A stretch of 64,000 bases of DNA from Coptis chinensis (lineage: Eukaryota > Streptophyta > Magnoliopsida > Ranunculales > Ranunculaceae): contig CM027381.1 in NCBI GenBank assembly GCA_015680905.1, forward strand, positions 88,561,501 through 88,625,500. The letters run 5' to 3'. Position 1 is the stretch's first letter. Each line of letters opens with the position of its first letter. The position numbers and the translations under genes are program-made. Positions 1 through 12,413 of this stretch are shown piece by piece. The notes below the pieces were generated by a model. It made no database searches and was not told the origin of the DNA. It saw only the letters and a program-made list of their open reading frames with translations.

Positions 1-123
1 ATGATCTTTATAGTGAGTGTTTCACAACCATAAAAAATTAGCTTTGAATTCATTTTATAGGTGAAGTTTTATTTACGTACTTATTTTATTTTAAGTTAAC
101 TTATGTAGCTATTTTTTAGAGAA

Positions 124-176
<53 letters not shown>

Positions 177-913
177 TTTTTGAGGTTCAAGTGTTATCTC
201 GATACCAATTAGGGGCTTTGTTGGAGATGGTTTTTTATTTTTAATTCGCAAACTTGTTTTAAATGAGATTAGTAACTTAGTAATGCTGGTGGGGTTCAAG
301 CCCTAGACCTCTAGTATCATCATTTAAAAGTTTTACCAATTTTGCTAGTTGGTACCTACAGTTGGAGATGGTTTTTGGTAAAAGTGTTTGGGTTTTAGTG
401 AAATACAGGTGGGTTGGACATTGCAACAAAAAAAATTGGAAAATATTTACCAAAAAAAACATCCAGGGAGGCGACAAAACAACATAATGGCATCCCAAAA
501 CCCCAAAGCACTATAATCTGCCGCATGTATCCAGCATGAATGGTGTACTAGTCGTTGCCAATAAGTAGTGTGGGATCATGTACTTGTTCTATCCTCCTCG
601 ATTGACCAAAATTAAGATGTGTTTAATAGTTTTTCATCTTTACCAATAAAACCTTAACAAAGATGGCATATTACATGTTATCTTAACAAAAACTACTTTG
701 TGTAGACAAGGGTACAATAGCCTCAATATACAAGTGAAAAATGAGATGATATAAGTTAGGACCCTTAAACAATACAAAAGTTAAATAGAAATGGGAGTGT
801 GGGACCTCTCATGAGAACCTATGCAAATTGTGAGGGTTTTAATGCTAAGCCTCAAAAGTGTGTCTACAATAATGGAGTTTTGAGGATTTGGCAACAAAAC
901 CGTTGGTCATGCT
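1..913. other. Intergenic DNA with an (AT)n microsatellite
   Basis: No gene is supported here. Positions 128-175 are an uninterrupted TA dinucleotide run. The rest is AT-rich and has only short chance reading frames, one of which is produced by the microsatellite itself. Confidence 0.7.
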
Positions 914-1593
914 TAGGGGTGTCTCTTTTTTCCGAAAACCCAATTTTTCCGAATTTGGCAATGATATTTGTGTTCCAATATCCGAAATTTCGATATCCAA
1001 TTTTTTCGAAAATTTATTGGATTGGAATTGGATATGTTTTCAAAATCCGATCCGATTTCCGATTAATTTTCGAATTTTTAATATATCTGGTTTATTTCAT
1101 ATAGTTACTAAATTAAAACTGCATATAGTTTACAAACCAAATAAAAACCCCCAGAGAAGTAGAACATTGTCTCTCTCACAACTTCAAGAAATTAATTTTT
1201 TCATTCTAGTATATGTCTTAATTTATCCCATATTCTTATTTGTTGAATTAATGCATTAATATGAAGAAAAAGTTTGTTGAATAAACGAGTTAAAAGGTCT
1301 AAGTTGTTTTTTAGAATTAATACATTTTAAAATGATTGCTAAATGAATGTATTAACTGGATAAAAAATGGTTATTCTAAGAGAATCTGATTATATAATTC
1401 AAATTTTCAATTTATTTCAATATTTTGTAGATTCTGAAATTTTCGAAAATTTTCCGTTTTTCCTAATTTTCCGAATTCGGAAAAAAAATTGTCATATGAA
1501 AAATAATTGGATCGGATTTAGAAAGGATATTGTCATCCGAAAAAAATTGGAATTTTTTCCGAAAGCCCTTTATCTTATCCAAAGTCACCCCTA
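914..1593. mobile_element. Non-autonomous hAT-type element (MITE-like)
   Basis: The element begins TAGGGGTG and ends CACCCCTA, so its tips are inverted repeats. The flanks are GTCATGCT (906-913) and GTCGTGCT (1594-1601), an 8-bp target-site duplication with one mismatch. An 8-bp duplication and a YAGGGGTG tip are typical of hAT superfamily elements. Inside the tips the two ends stay loosely complementary, with many copies of TTTCCGAA-like words. There is no transposase reading frame, so it is non-autonomous. Confidence 0.75.
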
Positions 1594-1601
1594 GTCGTGC
1601 T

Positions 1602-3521
1602 CTTATATGGATTTCCTGTAGTCCGTTTCCTCAAGCATTTTCTAACTCAATTTGCTGCCTAGGAAAACGCGGTTTGAGGTTATAATTTATAACTTCCACA
1701 CAAGTCCTAATTTGGATAAACTAGAGAATTCTCATTCTACCAATCTTCAATCTTCTAGTCGTTCACTTTCACTTATAGATTTATGCAGCTACTTCAAACT
1801 CCTTGGCATACCTCAGTAATTTGATACGTAAACCAAGTAGTATCTCAGCAAGACTATGTTTACATCAAGAAAATGCATCATTTTCTCTATGTATAGTTAA
1901 TTTAGACAATGAATCTATTGGACTTAATTGCAAGTAGTTTCCAACATTAAAGAAAACATAAATCTGATTTGACCTAAACACCAAGGCTTCAGATGAAGTT
2001 GTCAGTCATAGTAGTGAAAAGTATTCTATGTTGTGTTAACAAACCCTTACTAGTGCTTTAGGAAAAACATTTGAGGCGTTTTAAGCTACTTTGAAGTTTT
2101 TGAAGAGTGGGTTTTTTGAATGAGCACCTAGACCGGTGCATAGGCTAATTTGGTTTTTGAGCTCCTTTTGACTTTTAGTTGTGTATGTGTATTCGTTGAT
2201 GACATTGTTTGTTATCTCTTAGACTGGCCTTTACTTAGGCTATTTTGATTTTTTAGGTTTTTTTTTTTTAATTTTAGATGTGTATATTCTTTGATGGCAT
2301 TGTTTCTTATCTTGGTATGTTGTTCTATTGGCAATAAACAAACATTTGACAAATTTGACAAACATTGTTTCTTATCTTGGGTGTTTGGTAACTATGTTTC
2401 ATATGTGAAGTGATACTGTCACTGCCTCCAACGCCCTTGGGGAACAGTGTTTTTTTGAAGAAAACAAATTGTACTGAGGGATAGTATGCTTTTCTTCTTC
2501 CTTTTGTCTTTTTTCTTCTTTTTCGTTTTCCAACTTATTCTCCCTTCTTCCTTGGGTTTCTGTCTTTTACTTTCACAGTTTTCTTCTTTCGAATCAAATT
2601 AAAATTTTGATCTGACTATGCACATGGCACTCATACGCCAGCAACCGCCTATCCTTAGTGCACATTGCAGATGTGCACATATAAATGTGTTGTTGTGCCA
2701 TGCATGTATCCGACATTGCCAGCAAAAAGAAGGGCACGGACAGTGAACTATTAATTAGTTTTTAGAATTGTTATTCTAGTTTTTTATTTATGGGATTTTA
2801 TTCTATCTGAAGAGTGGATTTTACTTGTCGGTCTCCAAAACTGTTGTTTACAATAAAATATTATTATTAGGCTATAAAGCTATGCCAGCTCGCAATAAGC
2901 ATTGGTCATGTCTTCTAGGATTGGAATTTTTACCCCAAATATCTAGAGCTAGATAGAAAGCAAGGGAATCTAGTGATGTAATGCAGTGTCTTCCAAAAGT
3001 AGAACAAGTTTTACTAATAAGAATAGAGAAATTGTGGGATTCATGATTCTGCAAATTATAGAAGCAAGACACGGGTTTTTGTATTAGTCACGCCGTAAAA
3101 ATCTTAAAGTCAGCCTTTCAATGAAAAAATTAATTAAGACTGTCTCTTGTAAACACATTTCAAAATTTGTCTACATAAGTAAAGTTCGAGATTTTTAGCA
3201 TGCACTATATATATAGAAGTAGGATGAGGTATCCTACATCAACAAGGGAAAAGAAGGAAATAACCATTCCTATTGTAATACAATTGTTCCAAAAATAGAA
3301 AAACACTTGAAAGTATTCATCCAGATCAATAGTTTAATTTATCCTAGCTTGAATTGATATAGGTGATTATTGTTTCAACTGACTGCCCTTGATGAAATAG
3401 GCACAGAGTGTGAGGGTATTTTAGTATTTTCATTGTTTTTATATTTCAAGCCAAGTCCAAATCCAATCCATTCGGCTTAGGTTGGAATGATGTAATAGGC
3501 ATATAGAGTGAGAGTATTTTA
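1602..3521. other. Intergenic, no feature seen
   Basis: No recognisable coding sequence, RNA gene or bounded repeat. A T/C-rich stretch lies near 2490-2600. A partial sequence related to the following tandem array occurs at about 3415-3520. Confidence 0.5.
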
Positions 3522-4211
3522 GTATTTTCATTGTTTTTATGTTTCAGGTCGTGTTTGCCCAAGTCCATGTCCAGCTCATTCCTTTTAGGTTAGGTTTGAG
3601 GAGGTTTAGGTTTAGCATAAATAGAATAGGGTGCCTCAATTAGTTTTACTAGGTTGGTTTTTTGTTTTTTGTTTTTTTTATAAGTGATCTTTATTAAGAG
3701 GGTAGTGTATGGCACAAAAGTTACAAAAGAAAACAAAAGCATAAAAGGGTAGTATTTTCATTGTTTTTATGTTTCAGGTCGTGTTTGCCCAAGTCCATGT
3801 CCAGCTCATTCCTTCTAGGTTAGGTTTGAGGAGGTTTAGGTTTAACATAAATAGAATAGGGTGTCTCAATTAGTTTTACTAGGTTGGTTTTTTGTTTTTT
3901 GTTTTTTTTATAAGTGATCTTTATTAAGAGGGTAGTGTATGGCACAAAAGTTACAAAAGAAAACAAAAGCGTAAAAGGGTTGTATTTTCATTGTTTTTAT
4001 GTTTCAGTCGTGTTTGCCCAAGTCCATGTCCAGCTCATTCCTTCTATGTTAGGTTTGAGGAGGTTTAGGTTTAGCATAAATAGAATAGGGTGCCTCAATT
4101 AGTTTTACTAGGTTGGTTTTTTGTTTTTTTATAATTTTTTACAAGTGATCTTTATTAAGAGGGTAGTGTATGGCACAAAAGTTACAAAAGAAAACAAAAG
4201 CGTAAAACAGT
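3522..4211. repeat. Tandem repeat, three units of 230 bp
   Basis: Units start at 3522, 3752 and 3982, each with GTATTTTCATTG, so the period is 230 bp. Units 1 and 2 differ at only a few positions; the third has small indels near its end. Each unit contains AAGTCCATGTCCAGCTCATT and ends in an AAAACAAAAGC-type segment. The high identity suggests recent tandem duplication or homogenisation. No coding content. Confidence 0.9.
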
Positions 4212-6892
4212 AAGGACGTCACTTGTTTACAAATAAAATAAAACAAAACAGACTAATTACCCACCAAAGACCCCGCCCCCCCCTGGTTCACTCTCCTGTT
4301 AAGACATGCGACTAGTTGAAAACAAGGTCTTTGAACCTATAATGCCACAATAGCTCTTTAACCCTTCTAGCACAGTACTTCGAATTGCTAACACTTTACC
4401 CCAGAATGTATGATTGTTTCTTGTTTTTGTTTTCCACAACACCCAAATAATAGCATACGGTAATAGACGCCATATCTTGTCACCAAAGCATCCGTATCTT
4501 ATAGAAAATCTTGTAAAGACTCAGCTTGGCCAAGAAGTGGGAAAGCTATTACCCTTGGTTGTGTCAACTCTTCCCACACCTCTAAAGCAAAAGATTGGTT
4601 TTTGGTTAAGTTATGTGATTTATGAAAGAATGTTTCACGAGTGATTTTTAATGAAATTATATTATTTGAGTGAATTGTTAATTGATGAAAGTTTTCGTTG
4701 AATGGGTTTGGACTTGACTGGGACCAACATGGCCTGAAACATAAAAACAGTGAAATTACCAAACTATCCTAATACGACTATTACAGCAATGGGTCATGCT
4801 GCAGTTTGTTATTTCTTAATTGTATTTTGAGCTTCTTTCTAGATGCTTCCAATATCTAGGTCTCGCATGATTTAGCTCGCTCTATTAGATTTAAGAGATT
4901 TTATTTGTTGTAGACTTCTAACTGAAATCTAGTATGAATATAAGTGGCAAGGACGTGCTGCTGTTTGTATATGGTTTTTCCTTCAGTAAACGGATTGAAT
5001 ATGTAAGGGGTCAAACTTGGCTCTCATTGGACTATCTATTGGAACCCCCATTTTGGTACCTTGTGGTCAGCCAGAGATTGAATTCTGGCACAAACCAAAG
5101 GAGGGCAAGTCCAATTTGCATGCTGTGACATTTTTCATAATCTTTCGATTATTAATCATGTGAAGAGTTTGTGATATAAACAGTGAGCTTTGATCAGATA
5201 TTGTGTACAAACTGTGGGTTTTGCGGGGTCTTTGAATATACTCATAATCTCAGGGATCCAATGGTATATTATTTCTCCCAGTTTCTGGCTCAATTAGGAT
5301 ATAAAATTTGTATTTTTATTTGCTAATTGAGCAGATTGTATTGATATGTTGAAATGCACATGAGTACATTACACATCAGGTTAGTTGAAGGGGAGGACTG
5401 CATCATTGTAAGTTTCTTGCTCAATTGGGATATAAAATTTCATATAAGTTGTTAAAAATGAGGCAGAGTCCACTGTCACCAGACACTCATAAGTCACGAC
5501 TGTGTATAAGTTTGTCATTTTTCTATAACATCCCAACGATTGTACGTACCCATTTGTTATATTGAACAGTATGCATCAATGCAGGTATAAAATTGCGTAC
5601 CCTGTAGTGACATTTTTATGGTTCTGAATGCAGAGTAGAGACAACCGACATGAAAGGGTTGAAGAAGATAGAGGACCACAACCACTAAAGAACTGACCCT
5701 ACTACCAAATCCTTGAAGAAAAGAAGAGAAAGTAAAAGAGAGGGAAATGTTAGATCTTATTTGAATGAATTTGAGTACTTGGGATCATTTCTCCTTTCTA
5801 CATTGACAGTGTGATTTAACTCAAACCAATCATCATTTATGAATGGAGATGTTGTAGCAGCTTTTTATTTCTTTTGCAGTCTTGTCTAGTTTCGTTGTAG
5901 ATTTGTAGTATCTTAGCAATGCAGATAACCCTAATTATTAGTACGTCACCGGTTACCGACGGCGCACTGTTATTTACTGGAAAAAGATTCGGGTCGCTGT
6001 GGGCTATGTATGTGTGCATTATTGCCTACTTTGAAAATTTTGGGTGTATTTTCACTTTTGCATTTCTTGGTTTCTGTTTTAGCTTTCTCGATTTTTGGAA
6101 CTGAGACTTCGCTAGATGGCTAGATAGGTCAGCTGACGACCTATAGGAGCCTGTCTCCTGCCTTTTTCTTGATTAAATTTATTTATTTCGCCCTTTGTCC
6201 TTTGAGTCTTTTCCTCTTTTTTAAGCCGCTACTTGTTTGAAACTTTGAATGGGACATTTTGCTGTAGTTTTGCATCACTATAACAACTTTTCTTATTATT
6301 TTTCTCTTTGGAACTTGAAATCTCTGATGAAGATAGAGATATCAGATAAGAGTGAGTGAAGAGGAGTTGATGTTAACAGTGATATTTCAAAGAGAATCCA
6401 TTGCTATTCAATTCTAAGTGGGCGTCACTGCATCAGGTGATGAGCGGTGAGTTCTGTTAGAAATTGATATTACGGGTGCATTTATAACTAGACTAGATGA
6501 GAGGGTGTTATGTTGTTGGCTAGTTTCACACACTGTCTGATTATTGCTGATCGTCTCATCGGTAGCAACATCATCATCATGATTGAACCTTGGTCTTGGA
6601 CCATTTTTTTATGTGGGTGCAGTGAACTGACTGTCTTATCACCAATTAATGAATGATGTCATGGTTAACCTTCTAGCCTATTTGAATCGTGAATGTCAAA
6701 ATTTAGTTAAAGATCTAGTTTTAAACTTTGTGAGATAGCATTGGAACTCTGGAATTATTTAGTTGACCTCCACCTGTTTGATCAATGTAAAGTCATGTTG
6801 GCTACATGTACAATTTGGCGTACTTCAATCGTATTTACTGTCTGCTTAGAACCTTGAATTGGAGTAGCTGACAAAATAATTGAATTTGGATT
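4212..6892. other. Intergenic, no gene recognised
   Basis: Only short reading frames (under 90 codons) without family resemblance are present. A short C-rich run lies near 4270-4282. I see no RNA gene or bounded transposon. Confidence 0.5.
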
Positions 6893-7215
6893 GGGTCGTA
6901 AAAGCACTGGTCTTTGATGTATGATTCAGTACCAGTATAATTTTCTTGTCTGATAAGATTAAGCACTAGACATATCACATAAGCCAACTGGTGAACAATG
7001 TCATCATATATATGAACCAGAAGTGGTGTTGAACCACTAGTTAGTCCCTGTCACGAGTGGTTTGATGTTAGAATTGAACCGATATGGGTCGTAGATGTAT
7101 GATTCAGTACCAGTATAATTTTCTTATCTTGAAAAGATTTAGGACTAGACAGATGAACAATTTCATCATAAATATGAACCAGAAGTGGTGTGTTCAGGTC
7201 ATGAGTGGTTTGATG
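6893..7215. repeat. Imperfect tandem duplication, period about 193 bp
   Basis: The block starting GGGTCGTA at 6893 recurs at 7086. Both contain ATGATTCAGTACCAGTATAA and GAACCAGAAGTGGTGT and end in TGAGTGGTTTGATGTTAGAA-like sequence. The second copy is shorter through internal deletions. Non-coding. Confidence 0.8.
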
Positions 7216-8455
7216 TTAGAACTGAACTGGTAAAAGAATATGGAGCGAATTGAAAACGTACTAGGCATATAGGCCGAATTTGTTCCAAGTCCAAACAATT
7301 TGACATAGAACATAGAAGTCTCCAGCGATGAATTTCAGTTGTGCTCTTTGGCAAGGATGATCTAGACGTAATAGCAGTTCGATTCAAATCTTTAACCTTT
7401 CCGGATCTTCCTCTCAATTTTCAGTGATTTTTTATTGTTTTTAGGTGTTGAATTTGCATAGAAAATCTTGTGTCTTTATACATTTTCAACTATATAAAGA
7501 AATTCATCCAAGTTAGTGTCATAGACTCATAGTGTGCTTTTTTGAGTAGAAAATAATATTGAAATACTGAACAGACTGCATGTTAAGAGAATACCGTTCA
7601 GTTGAGTACGATTTTTTTTTTTCGATATTATTTTGTTGAGTACGATTTAAGAAATATGGGGTTGCCTTATTGGTGGTAGTTGATCTTATTGTCACATGTT
7701 TTAGTGGTGACACTATTCTAGAAATTCCATTGCATATATTGCACCAGCTTTTACGTAGGTTTGCTGCTCTCAAATCAGATTAGCTTCCCTCTGAAAGGAA
7801 CTACAGTGTAATTCATTAGTGAAGATTGACTGCTAATGTTACACTAAGTGCTCAGTGCTCAAAAGGATTAGTCCTGAGGATAATGAAAGATACTTTGAAA
7901 GTTGACACAAATGGAGATCTATCAGTGCACACAAAGATCATGTATTGCTTGCAGTTCCCCACAGCAGTGAATGTGGATATAACGTTTCAACTTCATTGTG
8001 AACTAGAATCTCTATCATCCATACATTATAGGAAGTCATGGAAGTACAACTCTTTCCCATTATATGAGGCTTATGAGCTGGTATATTTATTATCACAGTA
8101 CAACTCTTTCCATTATCCAAGTATATGCATCACTTCCAGTCTTCCACTGCCCATCTCAATGTCTATCATTCTCAACTTTTCCCATTGCATGAGCTGTGTT
8201 CCTTGGCCCATGGCCCCATAACGAAAAGTTGAATGAAATTGTACAGAATCCATGTACCCTCCGTAATTCTGTATTAAAATAGATGATGAAATGGGGTGGG
8301 TCATCAGCTTGGAAATTGAAATTTAAGGCCCATCTGTGCACGCTCAGGAGCGTGATATTTACACGTGTGTATGAATCAACGTTATGTAAAAGAAAATATA
8401 AAATCAATTTAATTAAAAGTAAAATAAATAAAAGAGAATGGAAGGGAATATTACC
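7216..8455. other. Intergenic, one unassigned reading frame
   Basis: A 131-codon open frame lies at 7826-8221 (+), but its product resembles no family I know and no splice or promoter context supports it. I do not call it a gene. Confidence 0.45.
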
Positions 8456-8458
8456 TTA

Positions 8459-8696
8459 GGGCATGCTTGATAACTTGTTTTCTTGCTGGGCAAATGTATC
8501 CCACTTAAAATGGTATTTGCCATTGTTTGAATGCAATTTAGGACAATATTTTTTGACATTTGTCAAATTTTCTCACTTAGAGTGGAAAAAACTTATCCAT
8601 CTCTCTTGGATAAATATTCCCATAGAAAAGGTCCCTTATTTTCTCATTTCCAAATTTGCCTGCCCAATTAAGTGGTAATTTTTATCAAGCACGCCC
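8459..8696. mobile_element. Tourist-like MITE (PIF/Harbinger type)
   Basis: A 238-bp element with terminal inverted repeats GGGCATGCTTGATAA (left) and GGGCGTGCTTGATAA (complement of the right end), one mismatch in 15. It is flanked on both sides by TTA (8456-8458 and 8697-8699), the 3-bp target duplication typical of PIF/Harbinger and Tourist elements. It has no coding capacity. Size, ends and target site agree, so the class call is firm. Confidence 0.85.
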
Positions 8697-8699
8697 TTA

Positions 8700-9503
8700 G
8701 TAAGTGGGACTTCGAAGATGAATACGAATCGAAGGCGAGAAGTGGTGTTGAGTAGAGACAAGAGAGAGAGGGGAGAGAAGTGGTGTTGACTGTTGAGTTT
8801 ATTTTGCCAGTGGAATGAACGGAGAGAAAATTGGAAATAAAAATCTTTAATATATAGAAAAATGAGGGGGTCGAGTGAATAGTGGATGTGTGTGGATGTA
8901 GAGGCATTTTGGTCATTTCACTTTTTTTTTAAAACTTTTGAAGGGTAAAATAGTAATTTAACGTTTATAAGCTTTAAAAATAAAGTCCATGGATCCCACG
9001 TGGGTACCATGTGCACAGTAGCTAGTAATAATAAATGAGAATGGTTTGGGGCATTATTGTAATTTTAAAGAGCAATATGAAATCTTGTTAGCAATTATCC
9101 GAAATAATTCACGAATAATACACAAATCGAATTTTTGAAGACCTAAACGTTTAATAGTTCCGCACTTTTCAATAACTCGGACTAATTCACATTTTTTTTC
9201 ACTATAAACGTATAAAACACGAATTTCTGAATTATTCAAAAATTCATTTAAAAAATACTTCATGTGATAAAAAATAAAATATATGTATATATTGCAATGA
9301 TGAGTAGCATGAAAATACATAAATAAGAACAAAAGAATAAGTTGTGAAGGACATTCTTAAAAGCTTTTATATATACCTATAAAGACATTCTTTTTTGCAA
9401 ATCAAAACAATAAACTATTATAGAAATATAGATGTGTTGCTTCTAATTCTTATTTTCCCATACAATATAATCTGTAATTACATTCTCAAATAGATGTGAG
9501 TAT

Positions 9504-9543
<40 letters not shown>

Positions 9544-11769
9544 TGTTGGAGAAGAAAATGATTAATGTTTATGCGAGTCAAATATTATACTCTAGCTAAC
9601 CCACCTAATTAAAAAGTTTAATTTATAATAAACCCACTAGACAACATGGTGAGATTTTTGAAAAACAGTTAAGACAAATGTTTGTGAATTGTGAGTGACA
9701 ATTATGTAATTGTTGCATATTGATTATATGGATTATTAAAGTTTATGTAGAATAAAATTAGTAGAACATTTTAATTTTAGGGTTGCTAAATACACATTAC
9801 AGATTCTCTTTAAATATATCAAATTTTTTATTTCAAAACATTTAATATTTGTATAAAACATAATACATATTATTAACCTATTGTAAATTTTTGACTGAAT
9901 TGTAGGCCCGAATTTTTCTAACATATAAAAGGAATGAAACTCAAATTATTCTCATTTTCCGAATTTGCTAAGAATGGTAAATAGGTACTATTGATTCTTT
10001 CATCTTCTCAGTTTCAATTGATCGTCATAAAGGAGACATATCCTGTTTGATACTTTGATGTAAAGGGCATACAACTTCAAGAAGAAAAATATGCATGTAC
10101 TGACTACTGACTTACTGAGTACTCCTATAACTGCATTGCAGTTATTACACTTTTCATATTGAAGTGTGTAATGCATTTGATTCCTTGTGGTGACTTCAAA
10201 TCAATCTTGTTGAATCATCTTACTGGATGGGCTCCTTTAGTTGGAAAGGGCTTAGTTTTTGTGATGTTAATTGTAATTTACTATTTACTGGTGAACACTC
10301 TTAACGGATTTGACTGCATATCAATCAAGGAAGGAAAAGCTGAAATATATTTTCTAACTAACAAACAGTAGTACTTATATACATTAAAAAGTGTGATACT
10401 AAGCTTGTTAGTCACTCTTAAAAAAAAATAAAGGAAGTATGTGAACAACATCCATCGAAAAATGAAATGATATCCAAAAATAAAAGCAAAAAAAAAGAAA
10501 AGAAATAAGATAGAAGGTAAAGTTGTGATCAAAATGAAGGATCTTGAATGATACCAAACTTTTGATTCAAAAAAGATTCATTAGTCAAGGGTTACTTTTG
10601 TCATATTCGTAAATATATTAGTTTTAATGGTACTTTGGGACTTTGGGTTAGTAGGGAGGCAAAAGGAAGATAATAAATTGGAGAAAGGGTCTTGAGTAGG
10701 TCCGATATTCAGAAGAAACGAGCTGTGGATCTGTCATCTGTGTGTGCTGGGTGCTTTAACTCTTTAAGTCTGGTATTATTCCTGATCATATCAGAGATTA
10801 ATGATGATTTTGATTTTTGAGATTCTTTGTCCCACCATCCCTTCCCCTCTCTTCTTTTTCCCTTCCCCTGTCTCCTTAATCTTACTTCATTTGTTGTTAT
10901 TAAACAATGTATAATGGAGTTTTAAGTACTATAAAAAGTATAAAAGACATGGGTTTCAATCATGGAACTTATCATGTGTGGCTTGGGGCTCTAAAATTTA
11001 GAAAGAGAATGAGCAACCTTGTCGATCATTTATCTCTTTCTCTTTGAGGCGAAAAAAATAACTATTTTAGAGAATCTCTCTCATTTTGAGCGACCATCCA
11101 ACGACGAAACGCTTATTATGTAGATCCAACTTGCTAAATGGATTCCATAATGTGAAATCATCAACATGCATCATCAACGCGCTGCTAAAATAAATTGTGA
11201 CACGTTAGTTTTTTTCATTAATTAAAACTATTATAATCGTGTCAGATACCAATGCATTTTTTTAAAATGTTAGGTTTTTATTTTGGACATGAATACTTGT
11301 CCCGTTCCAATTTAATTTTGCTTTAAATGGCGTCTAGTCGTCCCTGTCGAAACAATTTCTTTTTAAAAAAACACTCACATTCAAACTTCCAGTAACCATT
11401 CCACATATGAACAGGCGAGAAAAACTCAAGCCCCCTCACTTCAATCACCTAATCAAATATTATTTTTCTACCAAATTTTATTCTGTTTTTTGCAATGGAT
11501 CACCATCGTCAAGCTGGACGTAAAATGAGTCTTTTGCGTAGGTTGGGGAGTTCAAATCCTCGAGAAAACGATGGTGAACTTATACCAAAAAATAATTTCC
11601 AATTTTTCTACCGAGAATGAGTACAACCATGTCTCATGTTTATATAGTAATGAAAGAGTAAGTATAAATTTACAAACGTTGTTCGATTGATTTTTATTTA
11701 AAATCGTATTTAGAATATATCGTATACTAATTGTTTGATTAAATATCTTAATGTGTAGAAAATGAATAG
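8700..11769. other. Intergenic with a (GA)n microsatellite
   Basis: No gene recognised. An AG dinucleotide run occupies about 9507-9539. The rest is AT-rich with short, family-free reading frames on both strands. Confidence 0.55.
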
Positions 11770-12410
11770 TGTTGGGGTTTATATCAATACCAATCGATTC
11801 CCCCACTACATAGATAATTTGTATTTGAACACAATTCAACTCTAGACAAATTCTAAATATCAACTACAATCGATACTAACATGCCCAACTCACTAAACAA
11901 CTATTAACAATATATAATAATATAAAGCAGAATTAAATGCATACCACAACACAAAGATATACCGTGGTTCGGCCAATGGTGCCTACTTCCACAAAAGCTA
12001 GTTCTTTATAAAGTGGAAAGAAATATTACAATATCTCCTTTCAGTCTCTCACCTTACTAGATCACTCCTCTCTCTTTACAGGGTTGTTTCTCTATAAAAG
12101 TTATATCTCAATCTTGATAGCTTTCAAGATTGGGTTTTCTTTGACTTTTGTGCTGCCTCTCATGTGTTTGGTTTTGCCAAAAACCCAAACATATAGTGCC
12201 AAACTCGCGGTTTCGGAAAAATAGAATCCTGCCAAAATAGGCATGGGCACGGGTCGCGCTAGCAGTAAGGCTAAGTTGAGTGCAGGGTGCGCTCACTCGT
12301 CAGTAGGTTCATCAAGGCATGAGCTCGGGTCGCGCTCCGAGCAAGACAAAATTGAGCGCGGGGTGCGCTCAAGCTTTCCCACGCAGGCTGAAATCATTTC
12401 CTCCTCATGT
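11770..12410. mobile_element. LTR-like fossil, possibly a solo LTR of Copia type
   Basis: The sequence starts TGTTGGGG and contains a CCGTGGTTCGGCC / TGCCTACTTCCAC block of the kind common in plant Copia LTRs, followed by a GC-richer stretch with repeated GGGTGCGCTCA words. No internal retrotransposon coding region lies next to it. The right end and target duplication could not be fixed, so both limits are approximate. It is a degraded, old fossil. Confidence 0.4.
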
Positions 12411-12413
12411 GAG

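Noticed and set aside
285-320. tRNA B-box-like GGGTTCAAGCCC
   Set aside because: No cloverleaf can be drawn upstream of it; probably repeat-derived.
3522-4211. CRISPR-like array
   Set aside because: The repeats are 230-bp tandem units with no spacer pattern, in plant nuclear DNA.
7826-8221. 131-codon open frame on the plus strand
   Set aside because: No family resemblance, no supporting splice or promoter context; composition looks like chance in AT-rich DNA.
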